Shown here in pieces: positions 1-8,485 of a DNA stretch of 64,000 bases. Each line of letters opens with the position of its first letter. The first letter of the stretch is position 1. The stretch lies in the NCBI GenBank assembly GCA_020637595.1, contig JACKKE010000008.1, positions 124,001 to 188,000 of the forward strand. The letters run 5' to 3'. The notes below the pieces were generated by a model. The model worked only from the letters and a program-made list of their open reading frames with translations. It searched no databases and was not told the origin of the DNA. The position numbers and the translations under genes are program-made. Origin of the DNA: Rhodobacter sp. GTDB taxonomy: Bacteria > Pseudomonadota > Alphaproteobacteria > Rhodobacterales > Rhodobacteraceae.

Positions 1-1
1 C

Positions 2-400
2 CAGCTGGGCACCGTCAACGTGCCCGAGCCGCGCATGGTGACCATCAACGTCTGGGACAAGTCGATGGTCGGCAAGGTGGAGAAGGCGATCCGCGAATCC
101 GGTCTGGGCATCAATCCGCAGCTGAACGGCACGATCATCATGCTGCCGATCCCCGAACTGAACGAGGAGCGTCGCCGCGAACTGACCCGCGTCGCCGCGC
201 AATATGCCGAGCACGCGCGGGTGGCCGTGCGCAACGTGCGTCGCGACGGCATGGACCAGATCAAGAAGGCCAAGGGCCAGGGCATGTCCGAGGACGACCA
301 GAAATTCTGGGAATCCGAGGTTCAGGATCTCACCGACAAGCATACCGCGCTGGTCGACAAGGCCCTGGAGACCAAGCAGCAGGAAATCATGCAGGTCTGA
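2..400 (+). CDS. frr: Ribosome recycling factor, C-terminal part (5' end outside window)
   Basis: Releases post-termination 70S complexes together with EF-G in the cytoplasm. The reading frame is open from base 2 and ends at TGA 398-400, giving 132 residues of a protein normally about 185 long, so the first ~50 residues lie off the left edge. Recognisable family segments are the MVTINVWDKSMV strand, the GLGINPQLNGTIIMLPIPEL stretch and the long C-terminal helix with ELTRVAAQYAEHARVAVRNVRRD. It is followed after 43 bases by uppS, the common alphaproteobacterial frr-uppS-cdsA order; pyrH would be expected upstream (inference). Confidence 0.95.
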   Translation, partial: QLGTVNVPEPRMVTINVWDKSMVGKVEKAIRESGLGINPQLNGTIIMLPIPELNEERRRELTRVAAQYAEHARVAVRNVRRDGMDQIKKAKGQGMSEDDQKFWESEVQDLTDKHTALVDKALETKQQEIMQV

Positions 401-443
401 CGGCCTGTTCGGGTTTGTGGCGTCTCTCTCGACCGGAGTTTTT

Positions 444-1160
444 ATGGCCAGCACGCCAGACACGCCCCGCCATGTGGCGATCATCATGGACGGCAACGGC
501 CGCTGGGCCACGTCGAAGGGCTGGCCCCGGCTGGTCGGTCATCGGAAAGGCGCCGAGCGGGTCAAGGAGATCGTCCGCGCGGCGCCCGATCAGGGCATCG
601 AGTGGCTGACGATCTATGCCTTCTCGACCGAGAACTGGAAACGTTCGACCGAGGAAGTGCTGGGCCTGATGGGGCTTTTTGCGCGCTACATCCAGCGCGA
701 GGCCGAGGGGCTGTCGGCCGAGGGCGTGCGGATGCGTTTCATCGGCAACCGCAAGCGGCTCGATCCCAAGCTGCAGGATCTGATGGCCTGGATCGAAGAG
801 CGCACCAGCGCCAACACCCGGCTGAACCTGACGGTGGCGATCAATTACGGCGGTCGGGACGAGCTGGTCCGGGCCGCCCGGGCGCTGGCGCGCAAGGTCG
901 CGGACGGGGCGCTGGATCCCGAGGCCGTCGACGAGGCGGCGCTGGACCGGGCGCTTGACACCGCGGATATCCCCGACCCCGATCTGGTGATCCGCACCTC
1001 GGGCGAGACGCGGGTGTCGAATTTCCTGCTCTGGCAGGCGGCCTATGCCGAGTTCGAATTCACCCCGGTGTTGTGGCCGGATTTCACGCCCGAGGTTCTG
1101 GCCGAGATCCTCAGCCGTTACGGCAACCGCGAGCGCCGGTTCGGCGGGGTCGTGTCGTGA
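444..1160 (+). CDS. uppS: Isoprenyl transferase (undecaprenyl diphosphate synthase)
   Basis: Condenses isopentenyl diphosphate onto farnesyl diphosphate to make the C55 lipid carrier used in peptidoglycan and O-antigen synthesis. The 238 residues match the family length of about 240-250. Visible cis-prenyltransferase motifs are HVAIIMDGNGRWA near the N terminus (catalytic Asp), LTIYAFSTENWKRS, and RTSGETRVSNFLLWQAAYAEFEF near the C terminus. The ATG at 444 is preceded by GGAG and starts ten residues before the first motif; the frame stays open upstream inside frr, but that part has no homology sense. The stop overlaps the cdsA GTG start (GTGA), suggesting coupled translation. Confidence 0.96.
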   Translation: MASTPDTPRHVAIIMDGNGRWATSKGWPRLVGHRKGAERVKEIVRAAPDQGIEWLTIYAFSTENWKRSTEEVLGLMGLFARYIQREAEGLSAEGVRMRFIGNRKRLDPKLQDLMAWIEERTSANTRLNLTVAINYGGRDELVRAARALARKVADGALDPEAVDEAALDRALDTADIPDPDLVIRTSGETRVSNFLLWQAAYAEFEFTPVLWPDFTPEVLAEILSRYGNRERRFGGVVS

Positions 1161-1951
1161 GCTCTGCCAGTTTCACCGACCTGCGCGCCCGGGTGATCTC
1201 GGCGGCGGTGATGGCGGTGGTGGGCCTGGGGGCGATCTGGGCGGGGGGCTATGTCTTTGCCGCCCTGGCCGTGGTGCTGGCCGGGTTGATGGGCTGGGAA
1301 CTGCACAAGATGATGGAGCCGGGCGCCGCCGACGGCCGCGCCGAGGGCACCGGGATGAGCGCGGCGATCCTTGTCGCGGTGTTCAGTTTTACCTTGGGCG
1401 GCTGGATGTCGCTGGTCGGGCTGCTGGCCGGCGCGGTGGTTCTGGCCCTGCGGATGCCGCGCGACAGGTTGGTCTTTGGCGCCTACATGGCGCTGATCCT
1501 GCTGGCGGCGCATGGCTTGATCGGGCTGCGCGACGGGTTCGGACTGGGCTTCGTGCTGTGGCTGATCGGTGTGGTGATTGCCTCGGACGTGGCGGGGTAT
1601 TTCGCGGGCCGCATCCTGGGCGGGCCGAAATTCTGGCCGCGTGTCAGCCCGAAAAAGACCTGGTCCGGCACCGTGGCGGGCTGGCTGCTGGCCGCGCTGG
1701 TCGGCTGGATCTTCATGCAGGCAACGGGGCTGGGGCCGGTGGTGATCCTGCTGTCGGCGCTGCTGTCCTTTGCCGGGCAGATGGGGGACATCGCCGAAAG
1801 CGCGATCAAGCGCCACATGGGTGTCAAGGACAGCTCCAACCTGATCCCCGGGCATGGCGGGGTGCTGGACCGGTTCGACGCGATGATCGCGGTGGCGGCG
1901 CTGGCCTATCTGCTGGCGTTGAGCGGTTTCTTCACGGTGGCGGTGGGCTGA
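1157..1951 (+). CDS. cdsA: Phosphatidate cytidylyltransferase (CDP-diacylglycerol synthase)
   Basis: Inner-membrane enzyme that makes CDP-diacylglycerol from phosphatidic acid and CTP, the precursor of all phospholipids. 264 residues with about seven hydrophobic segments. The C-terminal signature SAIKRHMGVKDSSNLIPGHGG followed by VLDRFDA matches the CdsA signature (K-R, K-D, H-G-G, D-R-x-D). GTG at 1157 was chosen because it overlaps the uppS stop and gives a normal N terminus just before the first membrane helix; no closer ATG exists. The stop TGA 1949-1951 shares its A with the dxr start. Confidence 0.95.
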   Translation: MSSASFTDLRARVISAAVMAVVGLGAIWAGGYVFAALAVVLAGLMGWELHKMMEPGAADGRAEGTGMSAAILVAVFSFTLGGWMSLVGLLAGAVVLALRMPRDRLVFGAYMALILLAAHGLIGLRDGFGLGFVLWLIGVVIASDVAGYFAGRILGGPKFWPRVSPKKTWSGTVAGWLLAALVGWIFMQATGLGPVVILLSALLSFAGQMGDIAESAIKRHMGVKDSSNLIPGHGGVLDRFDAMIAVAALAYLLALSGFFTVAVG

Positions 1952-3129
1952 TGCGCCGGGTTTCGGTCTTTGGCGCGACCGGCTCGGTGGGCGAAAGCAC
2001 GCTGGACCTGTTGTCGCGGCGCAATGACATCGCGGTTGCGGTGCTGACCGGCGGGCGCAACATCGCGCGGCTGGCCGAGGCGGCGATGCAGCACCAGGCC
2101 GAGGTGGCGGTGACCGCCTATGAGGAGTGTTACGCGCCGCTCAAGGATCTGCTGGCCGGCACCGGGATCGAGGTGGCGGCCGGCCCCGGCGCGGTGGCCG
2201 AGGCCGGGCTCAGGCCCGCGGACTGGGTGATGTCGGCGATCGTTGGCGCGGCGGGGCTGGCACCGGGGTTCGCGGCGCTCAGCCAGGGCACCACGGTGGC
2301 GTTGGCCAACAAGGAATCGCTGGTTACCGCCGGCCCGCTGCTGATGGCCGAGGCGCGCGCGCATGGCGCGACGATCCTGCCCGTCGACAGCGAGCATTCG
2401 GCGGTGTTCCAGGCCCTGGCCGGCGAGAATATCGCCGCGGTCGAGACCGTGACCCTGACCGCCTCGGGCGGGGGGCTGCGCGACTGGCCGCTGGAGAAAC
2501 TGGCGCAGGCCACGCCCGAAGATGCGGGCAAGCACCCCAACTGGGACATGGGTCAGCGGATCACCATCGATTCGGCGTCGATGTTCAACAAGGCGATGGA
2601 GGTGATCGAGGCGCACGAGTTCTTCGGCCTCGCCCCCAGCCAGATCGCCGTGCTGATCCATCCGCAATCGGTCGTGCATGCGCTGGTGGCGTTCCAGGAC
2701 GGTGCGGTGATGGGCCATCTGGGGGCGCCCGACATGCGCCATCCGATCGGCTATGCGCTGAACTGGCCGCACCGTTCGGCGCTGCCGGTGGCGCGGCTGG
2801 ATCTGGCGCGGATCGGCCGGCTGGAGTTCGCGGACCCGGATCTGGTCCGCTATCCGGCGCTGGGGCTGGCGCAGGCGGTGATGCGGCGGGGCGGGGCCTC
2901 GGGGGCGGTGTTCAACGCCGCGAAAGAAATCGCTCTCGACCATTTTATTGCCAGAAACATCGGGTTTCTGGACATGGCGCCGCTGGTCGAGCAAACGCTG
3001 GACCGGTTCGATGCCGCTGTGGGGCTGGACCGTGCGCCGGGCTCGCTGGCCGATGTGCTGGCCGTCGACGCCGAGGCGCGGCGGATTGCCACACAGGTGG
3101 CGGGCGGGCTGCGCCGCACTATGTCCTGA
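1951..3129 (+). CDS. dxr: 1-deoxy-D-xylulose 5-phosphate reductoisomerase
   Basis: Second enzyme of the MEP isoprenoid pathway: rearranges and reduces DXP to MEP with NADPH and a divalent metal. 392 residues, typical length. The N-terminal NADPH-binding motif VFGATGSVGESTLDLL is present, then ANKESLVTAG, the metal site PVDSEHSAVFQAL, the catalytic-loop region with SASGGGLRDW, and MGQRITIDSASMFNKAMEVIEA. ATG 1951 overlaps the cdsA stop by one base. It feeds the pathway whose product is used by the upstream uppS gene. The frame runs open upstream through cdsA but has no sense there. Confidence 0.97.
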   Translation: MRRVSVFGATGSVGESTLDLLSRRNDIAVAVLTGGRNIARLAEAAMQHQAEVAVTAYEECYAPLKDLLAGTGIEVAAGPGAVAEAGLRPADWVMSAIVGAAGLAPGFAALSQGTTVALANKESLVTAGPLLMAEARAHGATILPVDSEHSAVFQALAGENIAAVETVTLTASGGGLRDWPLEKLAQATPEDAGKHPNWDMGQRITIDSASMFNKAMEVIEAHEFFGLAPSQIAVLIHPQSVVHALVAFQDGAVMGHLGAPDMRHPIGYALNWPHRSALPVARLDLARIGRLEFADPDLVRYPALGLAQAVMRRGGASGAVFNAAKEIALDHFIARNIGFLDMAPLVEQTLDRFDAAVGLDRAPGSLADVLAVDAEARRIATQVAGGLRRTMS

Positions 3130-3160
3130 GCGCGGACAACTGGAACGAGGAAATCACGCG

Positions 3161-4486
3161 ATGGGCCTTCTGCCTGAATTCGGCAACCTGTTCTTCACGC
3201 TCGGCGCGTTCATCGTGGCGTTGTCGATCATCGTGACGGTGCACGAATACGGGCACTACATCGTCGGCCGCTGGTCGGGCATCAAGGCCGAGGTGTTCTC
3301 GATCGGCTTCGGTCCGGTGCTGATCAGCCGCGTCGACAAGCGGGGCACCCGCTGGCAGATCGCGGCGCTGCCCTTTGGCGGCTATGTGAAATTCCTGGGC
3401 GACGCCAACGCGGCCTCGTCTGCCGCCGATGACGCGGTGATGTCGCATCTGTCGGACGACCAGCGCCGGCACACCATGCACGGTGCGCCGCTCTGGGCGC
3501 GGGCGGCGACGATCTTTGCCGGGCCGGCGTTCAACTTCCTCTTTTCGATCGTGGTCTTTGCCGGGTTCCTGACCTGGCAGGGCCTGCCCGAGGATACGGC
3601 GGTGGTTGGCGATATCTATCCGCTGCCCGTGATCAACGAGCTGCAGCCGGGCGACCGGATCACCGCCATCGACGGTCAGCCGGTTGCGGATCTGGCGGGG
3701 TATTACCGGCTGGCCGACAGCGTCGCACCGGCCGAAACCGTGACCTATACGGTCGAGCGCGACGGCCGGACGCTGGATCTGGCCGGTCCGCACCCGATGC
3801 CGGCGCGTGCGGCGGGGATCGCGCTGAATTCGGCGGCGCGCGACGCGGGGCTGGAGACGGGCGACGTGGTGCTGTCGGTGAACGGCACGCCGGTGCACGC
3901 CTTCAAGGAGCTGCCGCCGATGGTCGCGGATGCCGGAGGCGAGCCGGTGGCGCTGGAAATCTGGCGCAACGGCACCGAGATGGACCTGACGCTGACGCCG
4001 CGCCGCACCGATCTTCCGACCGCCGATGGCGGCTTCGAGACACGCTGGCTGATTGGCCTGACCTCGGGCACCTTCTTCGAGCATCCGCGCCGGGCGGTGT
4101 CGCCGATCGAATCGGTGCCGATGGCGGTGGCCGAGATCGGCTCGATCGTGCAGAACTCGATATCCGGCCTCTATCACATGGTGACCGGCGCGATCAGCAC
4201 CTGCAACCTGTCGGGGCCGGTGGGGATCGCGACGACCTCGGGGGCGATGGCCTCGGACGGGCTGGACAGTTTCATCTGGTTCATCGCCGTGCTGTCGACG
4301 GCGGTGGGGCTTCTGAATCTCTTTCCGATTCCAATCCTCGATGGTGGCCACCTGGTGTTCCACGCCTTCGAGGCCCTAGCCGGCCGGCCGCCGTCCGAGC
4401 GCGTGCTCAACGTTCTGATGACCGCGGGGCTGGTGCTGCTGGGCGCATTGATGCTGTTCGCACTGGCCAACGACCTGCTCTGCTGA
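3161..4486 (+). CDS. rseP: RIP metalloprotease RseP (site-2 protease)
   Basis: Intramembrane zinc protease that cleaves anti-sigma factors and remnant signal peptides in the inner membrane. 441 residues. The first membrane helix carries the zinc motif HEYGH (TVHEYGHYIVGRWSG), followed by a beta-rich loop. Two PDZ-like repeats occupy the central periplasmic part, the second around AARDAGLETGDVVLSVNGTP. The C-terminal helix carries NLFPIPILDGGH with the third zinc ligand Asp. ATG 3161 has GAGGAAA upstream and lies 31 bases after dxr. Its position before bamA fits an envelope-stress role. Confidence 0.95.
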   Translation: MGLLPEFGNLFFTLGAFIVALSIIVTVHEYGHYIVGRWSGIKAEVFSIGFGPVLISRVDKRGTRWQIAALPFGGYVKFLGDANAASSAADDAVMSHLSDDQRRHTMHGAPLWARAATIFAGPAFNFLFSIVVFAGFLTWQGLPEDTAVVGDIYPLPVINELQPGDRITAIDGQPVADLAGYYRLADSVAPAETVTYTVERDGRTLDLAGPHPMPARAAGIALNSAARDAGLETGDVVLSVNGTPVHAFKELPPMVADAGGEPVALEIWRNGTEMDLTLTPRRTDLPTADGGFETRWLIGLTSGTFFEHPRRAVSPIESVPMAVAEIGSIVQNSISGLYHMVTGAISTCNLSGPVGIATTSGAMASDGLDSFIWFIAVLSTAVGLLNLFPIPILDGGHLVFHAFEALAGRPPSERVLNVLMTAGLVLLGALMLFALANDLLC

Positions 4487-4579
4487 CCCGCCGCGTCACC
4501 GGGATTCCCCGCAGACGCCCCATTGGCGCCACATTCGCCGCCGATACCGGACCTGTCCTGTTCGGATCGGAGCGACGCC

Positions 4580-4750
4580 ATGCATTATGTCCTGCCTGCT
4601 GCCCGCGGCCTTCGCCAGCTCTACGCGCTGTCGTCCGACCGGCTGTGGTTCACCGTCGCGGTGCTGGTTTCGCTGCTGGTGGCCACCGAACTGGCGGACG
4701 TGCTGATGGCCAACCAGATCCCGGTGATCGACGGCGGCTTCGGTCTGTGA
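4580..4750 (+). CDS. Putative small single-pass membrane protein, unknown
   Basis: A 56-codon frame between rseP and bamA. The ATG at 4580 follows CGGAGCGACGCC, a plausible ribosome site. The peptide has a basic N-terminal part (MHYVLPAARGLRQLYALSSDR), one clear hydrophobic helix at about residues 24-42 (WFTVAVLVSLLVATELADV) and a short polar tail ending in IDGGFGL. I recognise no family. The basic start and positive-inside pattern predict an N-in topology. It may be a real small inner-membrane protein of this envelope operon or a chance frame in GC-rich DNA; conservation of the frame in relatives would decide. Confidence 0.45.
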   Translation: MHYVLPAARGLRQLYALSSDRLWFTVAVLVSLLVATELADVLMANQIPVIDGGFGL

Positions 4751-4847
4751 TCCCCCGTGACGCGCGTTCCGGGCCCCGGTTCACGGGCGGTCCGGTGCAC
4801 CGAATCCCCACACCGGCTGTAAAGTGCCTCTAACCTGACGCGATGCT

Positions 4848-4876
4848 TTGACATTCCGGCCCCGGCTCGCTACTCA
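4848..4876 (+). promoter_or_regulatory. Predicted sigma70-type promoter of bamA
   Basis: TTGACA at 4848-4853, a 17-base spacer, then TACTCA at 4871-4876. This is a perfect -35 and a 3/6 -10 at optimal spacing, 36 bases before the bamA ATG. It suggests bamA and the lipid A genes are transcribed separately from the upstream frr-rseP block as well as by read-through. Inferred from sequence only. Confidence 0.55.
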
Positions 4877-4912
4877 GAGGAAAACAAACAGCGGTAAACA
4901 CGGGGCTTGGGA

Positions 4913-7273
4913 ATGCGCGTCTCTAACGTGGACTTTGTTGCGCGCGCCAGCTTGCGGGTCATGCGCCCGCTGCGGGGAACAGCAGCAATTCTTCTTTTGT
5001 CGTCAATGGTTTCGGTGGGCAGTGCCGGGGCCGTTCTGGCGCAGACTTTTCGGTTTGCGACGATCGACGTTCAGGGCAACGAACTGATCGACGACGATAC
5101 GATCGCCGGATTCGCAAGAATCGTTCGCAACCGCAGCATGAGCGCGGCGGACATGAACGCCGCCTACCAGCGTGTTGCCGCGACCGGTTTCTTCCGCTCG
5201 GTCGATTTCGAGCCGCAGGGCAACCGTCTGGTCATCCGGGTTCAGGAATATCCGCTGATCAACCGCATCAGCATCGAGGGTAACCGCCGGCTGGACGACG
5301 ACGAACTCTCGGCGCTGCTGCAGTCGCGTCCTGGCGGGGTCTATTCGCCTTCGCAGGCCGAGGCAGACGCCAACGCGATGGCCGAGGCCTATGCCCAGCG
5401 TGGCCGTCTGGCTGCGCGAATCGAACCGCGTCTGATCGAACGGGCCGGCGGCCGCGTCGATCTGGTGTTCGAGGTTGCCGAAGGGCAGGTTGCCGAGGTC
5501 GAGCGGGTGTCCTTTGTCGGCAACCGCACCTTCTCGGAACGGCATCTGCGCGGGGTGATCGACACTTCGCAGGCGGGACGGTTGAGCACGCTGTTCCGCT
5601 CGGACAACTATAACGCCGAACGCATCGCCCGCGACCGCCAGGCGCTGCAGGACTATTACATGTCGCGCGGCTTCCTGGATGCGCAGGTTCTGTCCGGGGT
5701 TTCGGAACTGACGCTGGAACGCGACGGCGCCTTCGTGACCTTCACGATCCGCGAGGGACAGCAGTATCGGCTGGGCAACGTCTCGGTCATCTCCGAGATT
5801 TCGGGGATCGAGCCGGGCGCCTATCGTGCCGGCCTGACTGACCGCGCCGGCCAGTTGTTCACGCCGACGCTGCTGGAAACGATGATCCAGCAGGTCGAGC
5901 GCGTCGGTTACGAGGCCGGCCAGCGGTTCGTCCGCGCCGAGCCGCGGCTGGTGCGCAACGAACGCGAAGGCACCGTCGATGTCGAGTTCGCGCTGGTCCG
6001 CGGGGATCGCGTGTTCATCGAGCGGATCGACATCCAGGGCAACACCACCACCCAGGACCGCGTGATTCGTCGCCAGTTCCAGGTGGCCGAAGGCGACCCG
6101 CTGAACCCGCGCGAGCTGCGCGAGGCGGCGGCGCGGATCCAGGCGACCGGCTATTTCTCGGATGTGCAGGTCAACCCGGTCAGCGGCTCGAACCCGCAAG
6201 AAGCCGTGGTGGACGTGCAGGTCGAGGAAACGACCACCGGCTCGCTGGGCTTCGGGCTGAGCTATGGTGCCAGCGAAGGCATGGGCGGCAACGTCAGCTA
6301 TAGCGAAACCAACTTCATGGGCCGGGGGCAGCATCTCAGCCTGACCTTCTCGACGGTGCCGGATTCGCGCAGCCTTTCGATGAGCTTCACCGAGCCGGCG
6401 CTGATGGGGCGCGATCTGGCCCTTGGGCTGCAGGCCGGTCTGATCACCACCTCGCCGTCGGCGGCCAACGCGACCAGCGATGGCACCCGGTTCGGCACCC
6501 AGACCCTGGCGTTCTCGCCGTCTCTGACCTTCCCGGTCAGCGAATACGGTCGGTTGGCGCTGCGCGCCTCGCTGAACCGCACGGCGATTTCGACGCCGCG
6601 TCCCTGGCGCGCGATCTCGCCGCGGATCCTGATGGACCGCGGGATGACCTATACCTCGTCGGCGGGCTTCACCTATACTTACGACACCCGTCGCAACGGC
6701 CCGAACCCCGACCGCGGGTTCATCTTTACCTTCTCGCAGGATCTTGCGGGTCTGGGGGGCGACCGCGAATGGGCGCGCAGCACGCTGATGGCGGGCTATG
6801 AGCGTCAGGTGCTGAACGGCGACGTGACGCTGCGCGCCGAATTCGAGGCTGGCGCCGCCTATCACCAGTCGGGGCCGAGCAACATCACCGAACGGTTTGC
6901 CCTCGGTTCGGACCAGATGCGCGGCTTCGAAGCCTATGGCATCGGTCCTGTCGGCTATGGTCCGAACGGTGCCCGCAACGGTCTGGGCGGCAACTACTTT
7001 GCCGTGGCGCGCCTCGAAGCCGAGTTCCCGCTCGGTCTGCCGCAGGATTACAACGTCCACGGCGGTCTGTTCATGGACATCGGTTCGTTGTGGGGGATCG
7101 ACGCGCCGACCCCGGATGTGGTCGACGACCAGGCGGTGCGTGCGACCGCAGGTTTCTCGGTGTTCTGGGGCTCACCGCTGGGGCCGCTGCGGTTCAACTT
7201 CATGGTGCCGCTGCAGCACGAAGCCTATGACCGCACGCGCCGGTTCGATCTGACCATCGCCACCCGGTTCTGA
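4913..7273 (+). CDS. bamA: Outer membrane protein assembly factor BamA
   Basis: Core of the BAM machine that inserts beta-barrel proteins into the outer membrane. 786 residues. A long N-terminal extension precedes a signal peptide core (residues ~24-43, ILLLSSMVSVGSAGAVLA) with predicted cleavage before QTFRF. About five POTRA domains follow (residues ~45-430), each starting with an I-x-G/V-x-N pattern such as IDVQGNELIDDDTI, ISIEGNRRLDDDEL and IDIQGNTTTQDRVI. The C-terminal Omp85 barrel ends in Phe (DLTIATRF), the usual BAM signal. ATG 4913 is used; an in-frame TTG lies two codons upstream. The stop overlaps the next start by one base. Confidence 0.96.
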   Translation: MRVSNVDFVARASLRVMRPLRGTAAILLLSSMVSVGSAGAVLAQTFRFATIDVQGNELIDDDTIAGFARIVRNRSMSAADMNAAYQRVAATGFFRSVDFEPQGNRLVIRVQEYPLINRISIEGNRRLDDDELSALLQSRPGGVYSPSQAEADANAMAEAYAQRGRLAARIEPRLIERAGGRVDLVFEVAEGQVAEVERVSFVGNRTFSERHLRGVIDTSQAGRLSTLFRSDNYNAERIARDRQALQDYYMSRGFLDAQVLSGVSELTLERDGAFVTFTIREGQQYRLGNVSVISEISGIEPGAYRAGLTDRAGQLFTPTLLETMIQQVERVGYEAGQRFVRAEPRLVRNEREGTVDVEFALVRGDRVFIERIDIQGNTTTQDRVIRRQFQVAEGDPLNPRELREAAARIQATGYFSDVQVNPVSGSNPQEAVVDVQVEETTTGSLGFGLSYGASEGMGGNVSYSETNFMGRGQHLSLTFSTVPDSRSLSMSFTEPALMGRDLALGLQAGLITTSPSAANATSDGTRFGTQTLAFSPSLTFPVSEYGRLALRASLNRTAISTPRPWRAISPRILMDRGMTYTSSAGFTYTYDTRRNGPNPDRGFIFTFSQDLAGLGGDREWARSTLMAGYERQVLNGDVTLRAEFEAGAAYHQSGPSNITERFALGSDQMRGFEAYGIGPVGYGPNGARNGLGGNYFAVARLEAEFPLGLPQDYNVHGGLFMDIGSLWGIDAPTPDVVDDQAVRATAGFSVFWGSPLGPLRFNFMVPLQHEAYDRTRRFDLTIATRF

Positions 7274-7884
7274 TGCGCAGGGCCGTTCGGCTGGGACTTC
7301 TGGCGGGGGTGCTTTTCGGCGCCCCCGTCATGCCGTTTGTGGCCCAGGCGCAGCAGGCGGCGGCGTCTGTTCAGGCCTCGGTGCCGTTTCGCATCCTCAA
7401 CGAAACCCGGTTGCTGAACGAATCCCGCCTGGGGCAGGAAGTTCTGGCGCGGATCGACCGGGCGCGTCAGGCGCTTGAGGACGAGAACCAGCGGTTGTTC
7501 GACCAGCTCGAGGCCGAGGAAAGCGAACTGACCAGTTTGCGCGCGACGCTCAGCCCCGACGAATTCCGCACCCGCGCCGAAGCCTTCGACGCCCGGGTCG
7601 AGGAGATTCGCGCCGAGCGCGGTCAGGCCAGCGACGATCTGGCGCGCCGCTCCGAGGCCGAGGCCCAGCGGTTCTTTGATGCGGCGCTGCCGGTGCTGGT
7701 GCAGTTGATGACGGACGAGGGGCTTGTTGCGCTGCTCAAGCCCGAGACGGTGATCCTGGGGACCGAGTGGCTCGACATCACCGATGCCGCGATAGCCCGG
7801 CTCGATGCGGCGGCGCCGGCGCTGCCGCCTCCGGTCGAGCCCGATCCGTCGCAGCCCGAAACCCCGACCCCGGACGGGCAATAG
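7273..7884 (+). CDS. OmpH/Skp-family periplasmic chaperone
   Basis: Predicted periplasmic holdase that guides outer-membrane proteins to BamA. 203 residues: a signal peptide (MRRAVRLGLLAGVLFGAPVMPFVAQAQ), then FRILNETRLLNESRLGQ, which is the OmpH-type first strand. A long charged coiled-coil helix pair follows (residues ~55-140, rich in E, R, A and Q), then a short C-terminal strand region and a Pro/Glu-rich tail (PPPVEPDPSQPETPTPDGQ). Low sequence identity is normal for Skp homologues; position directly after bamA and the architecture support the call. The ATG shares its A with the bamA TGA. Confidence 0.85.
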   Translation: MRRAVRLGLLAGVLFGAPVMPFVAQAQQAAASVQASVPFRILNETRLLNESRLGQEVLARIDRARQALEDENQRLFDQLEAEESELTSLRATLSPDEFRTRAEAFDARVEEIRAERGQASDDLARRSEAEAQRFFDAALPVLVQLMTDEGLVALLKPETVILGTEWLDITDAAIARLDAAAPALPPPVEPDPSQPETPTPDGQ

Positions 7885-7996
7885 CGAACCCCGCCCGCCA
7901 AAGGTGGCGCGGCTTGTGGGGGCAGGGCAGACTTGTTACTCCATGATGACAGCCGGGCGCCTGCGCCCGCCGCTTCACGACAGCAGAGAGTTTCCG

Positions 7997-8482
7997 ATGT
8001 CCGATACCGCCCAAGCCCGCGACTGGTCCACCACGTCCACTGCCGACCTGTCGCTGATCATGCGGATCATCCCGCACCGCTATCCGTTCCTGCTGATCGA
8101 CAAGGTCAAGGACATTACGCTGGGCGAGACCGCGACGGGCATCAAGAACGTCACCTTCAACGAGCCGCATTTCCAGGGGCATTTCCCCGGTGCGCCGATC
8201 ATGCCGGGTGTGACCATCATCGAGGCGATGGCGCAGACCTCGGCGGTGCTGGTCGGGCTGACGCTGGACCTCGTGGACAAGGAACCGCTGGTCTATTTCA
8301 TGGCGATCGACAAGGCCAAGTTCCGTCGCAAGGTGGTGCCGGGCGACGTGCTGGAGCTGCAGGTCAAGGTGCTGCGGGGCTCGTCCAAGATCTGGAAGTT
8401 CGAGGGCCGCGCCACGGTCGATGGCGAGATGGCCGCCGAGGCCGAATTCATGGCGATGATCGACCTGACAAAGCGGGGCTGA
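7997..8482 (+). CDS. fabZ: 3-hydroxyacyl-[ACP] dehydratase FabZ
   Basis: Dehydrates beta-hydroxyacyl-ACP in type II fatty acid synthesis. 161 residues with the hot-dog fold motifs IMRIIPHRYPFLLIDKV, HFPGAPIMPGVTIIEAMAQ (catalytic His and Glu) and FMAIDKAKFRRKVVPGDVL. ATG 7997 gives a short N-terminal tail of about 20 residues before the fold; the frame is open upstream without a good ribosome site. It sits three bases before lpxA, as in most Gram-negatives, which balances fatty-acid and lipid A fluxes through the shared hydroxyacyl-ACP substrate. Confidence 0.96.
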   Translation: MSDTAQARDWSTTSTADLSLIMRIIPHRYPFLLIDKVKDITLGETATGIKNVTFNEPHFQGHFPGAPIMPGVTIIEAMAQTSAVLVGLTLDLVDKEPLVYFMAIDKAKFRRKVVPGDVLELQVKVLRGSSKIWKFEGRATVDGEMAAEAEFMAMIDLTKRG

Positions 8483-8485
8483 CCG

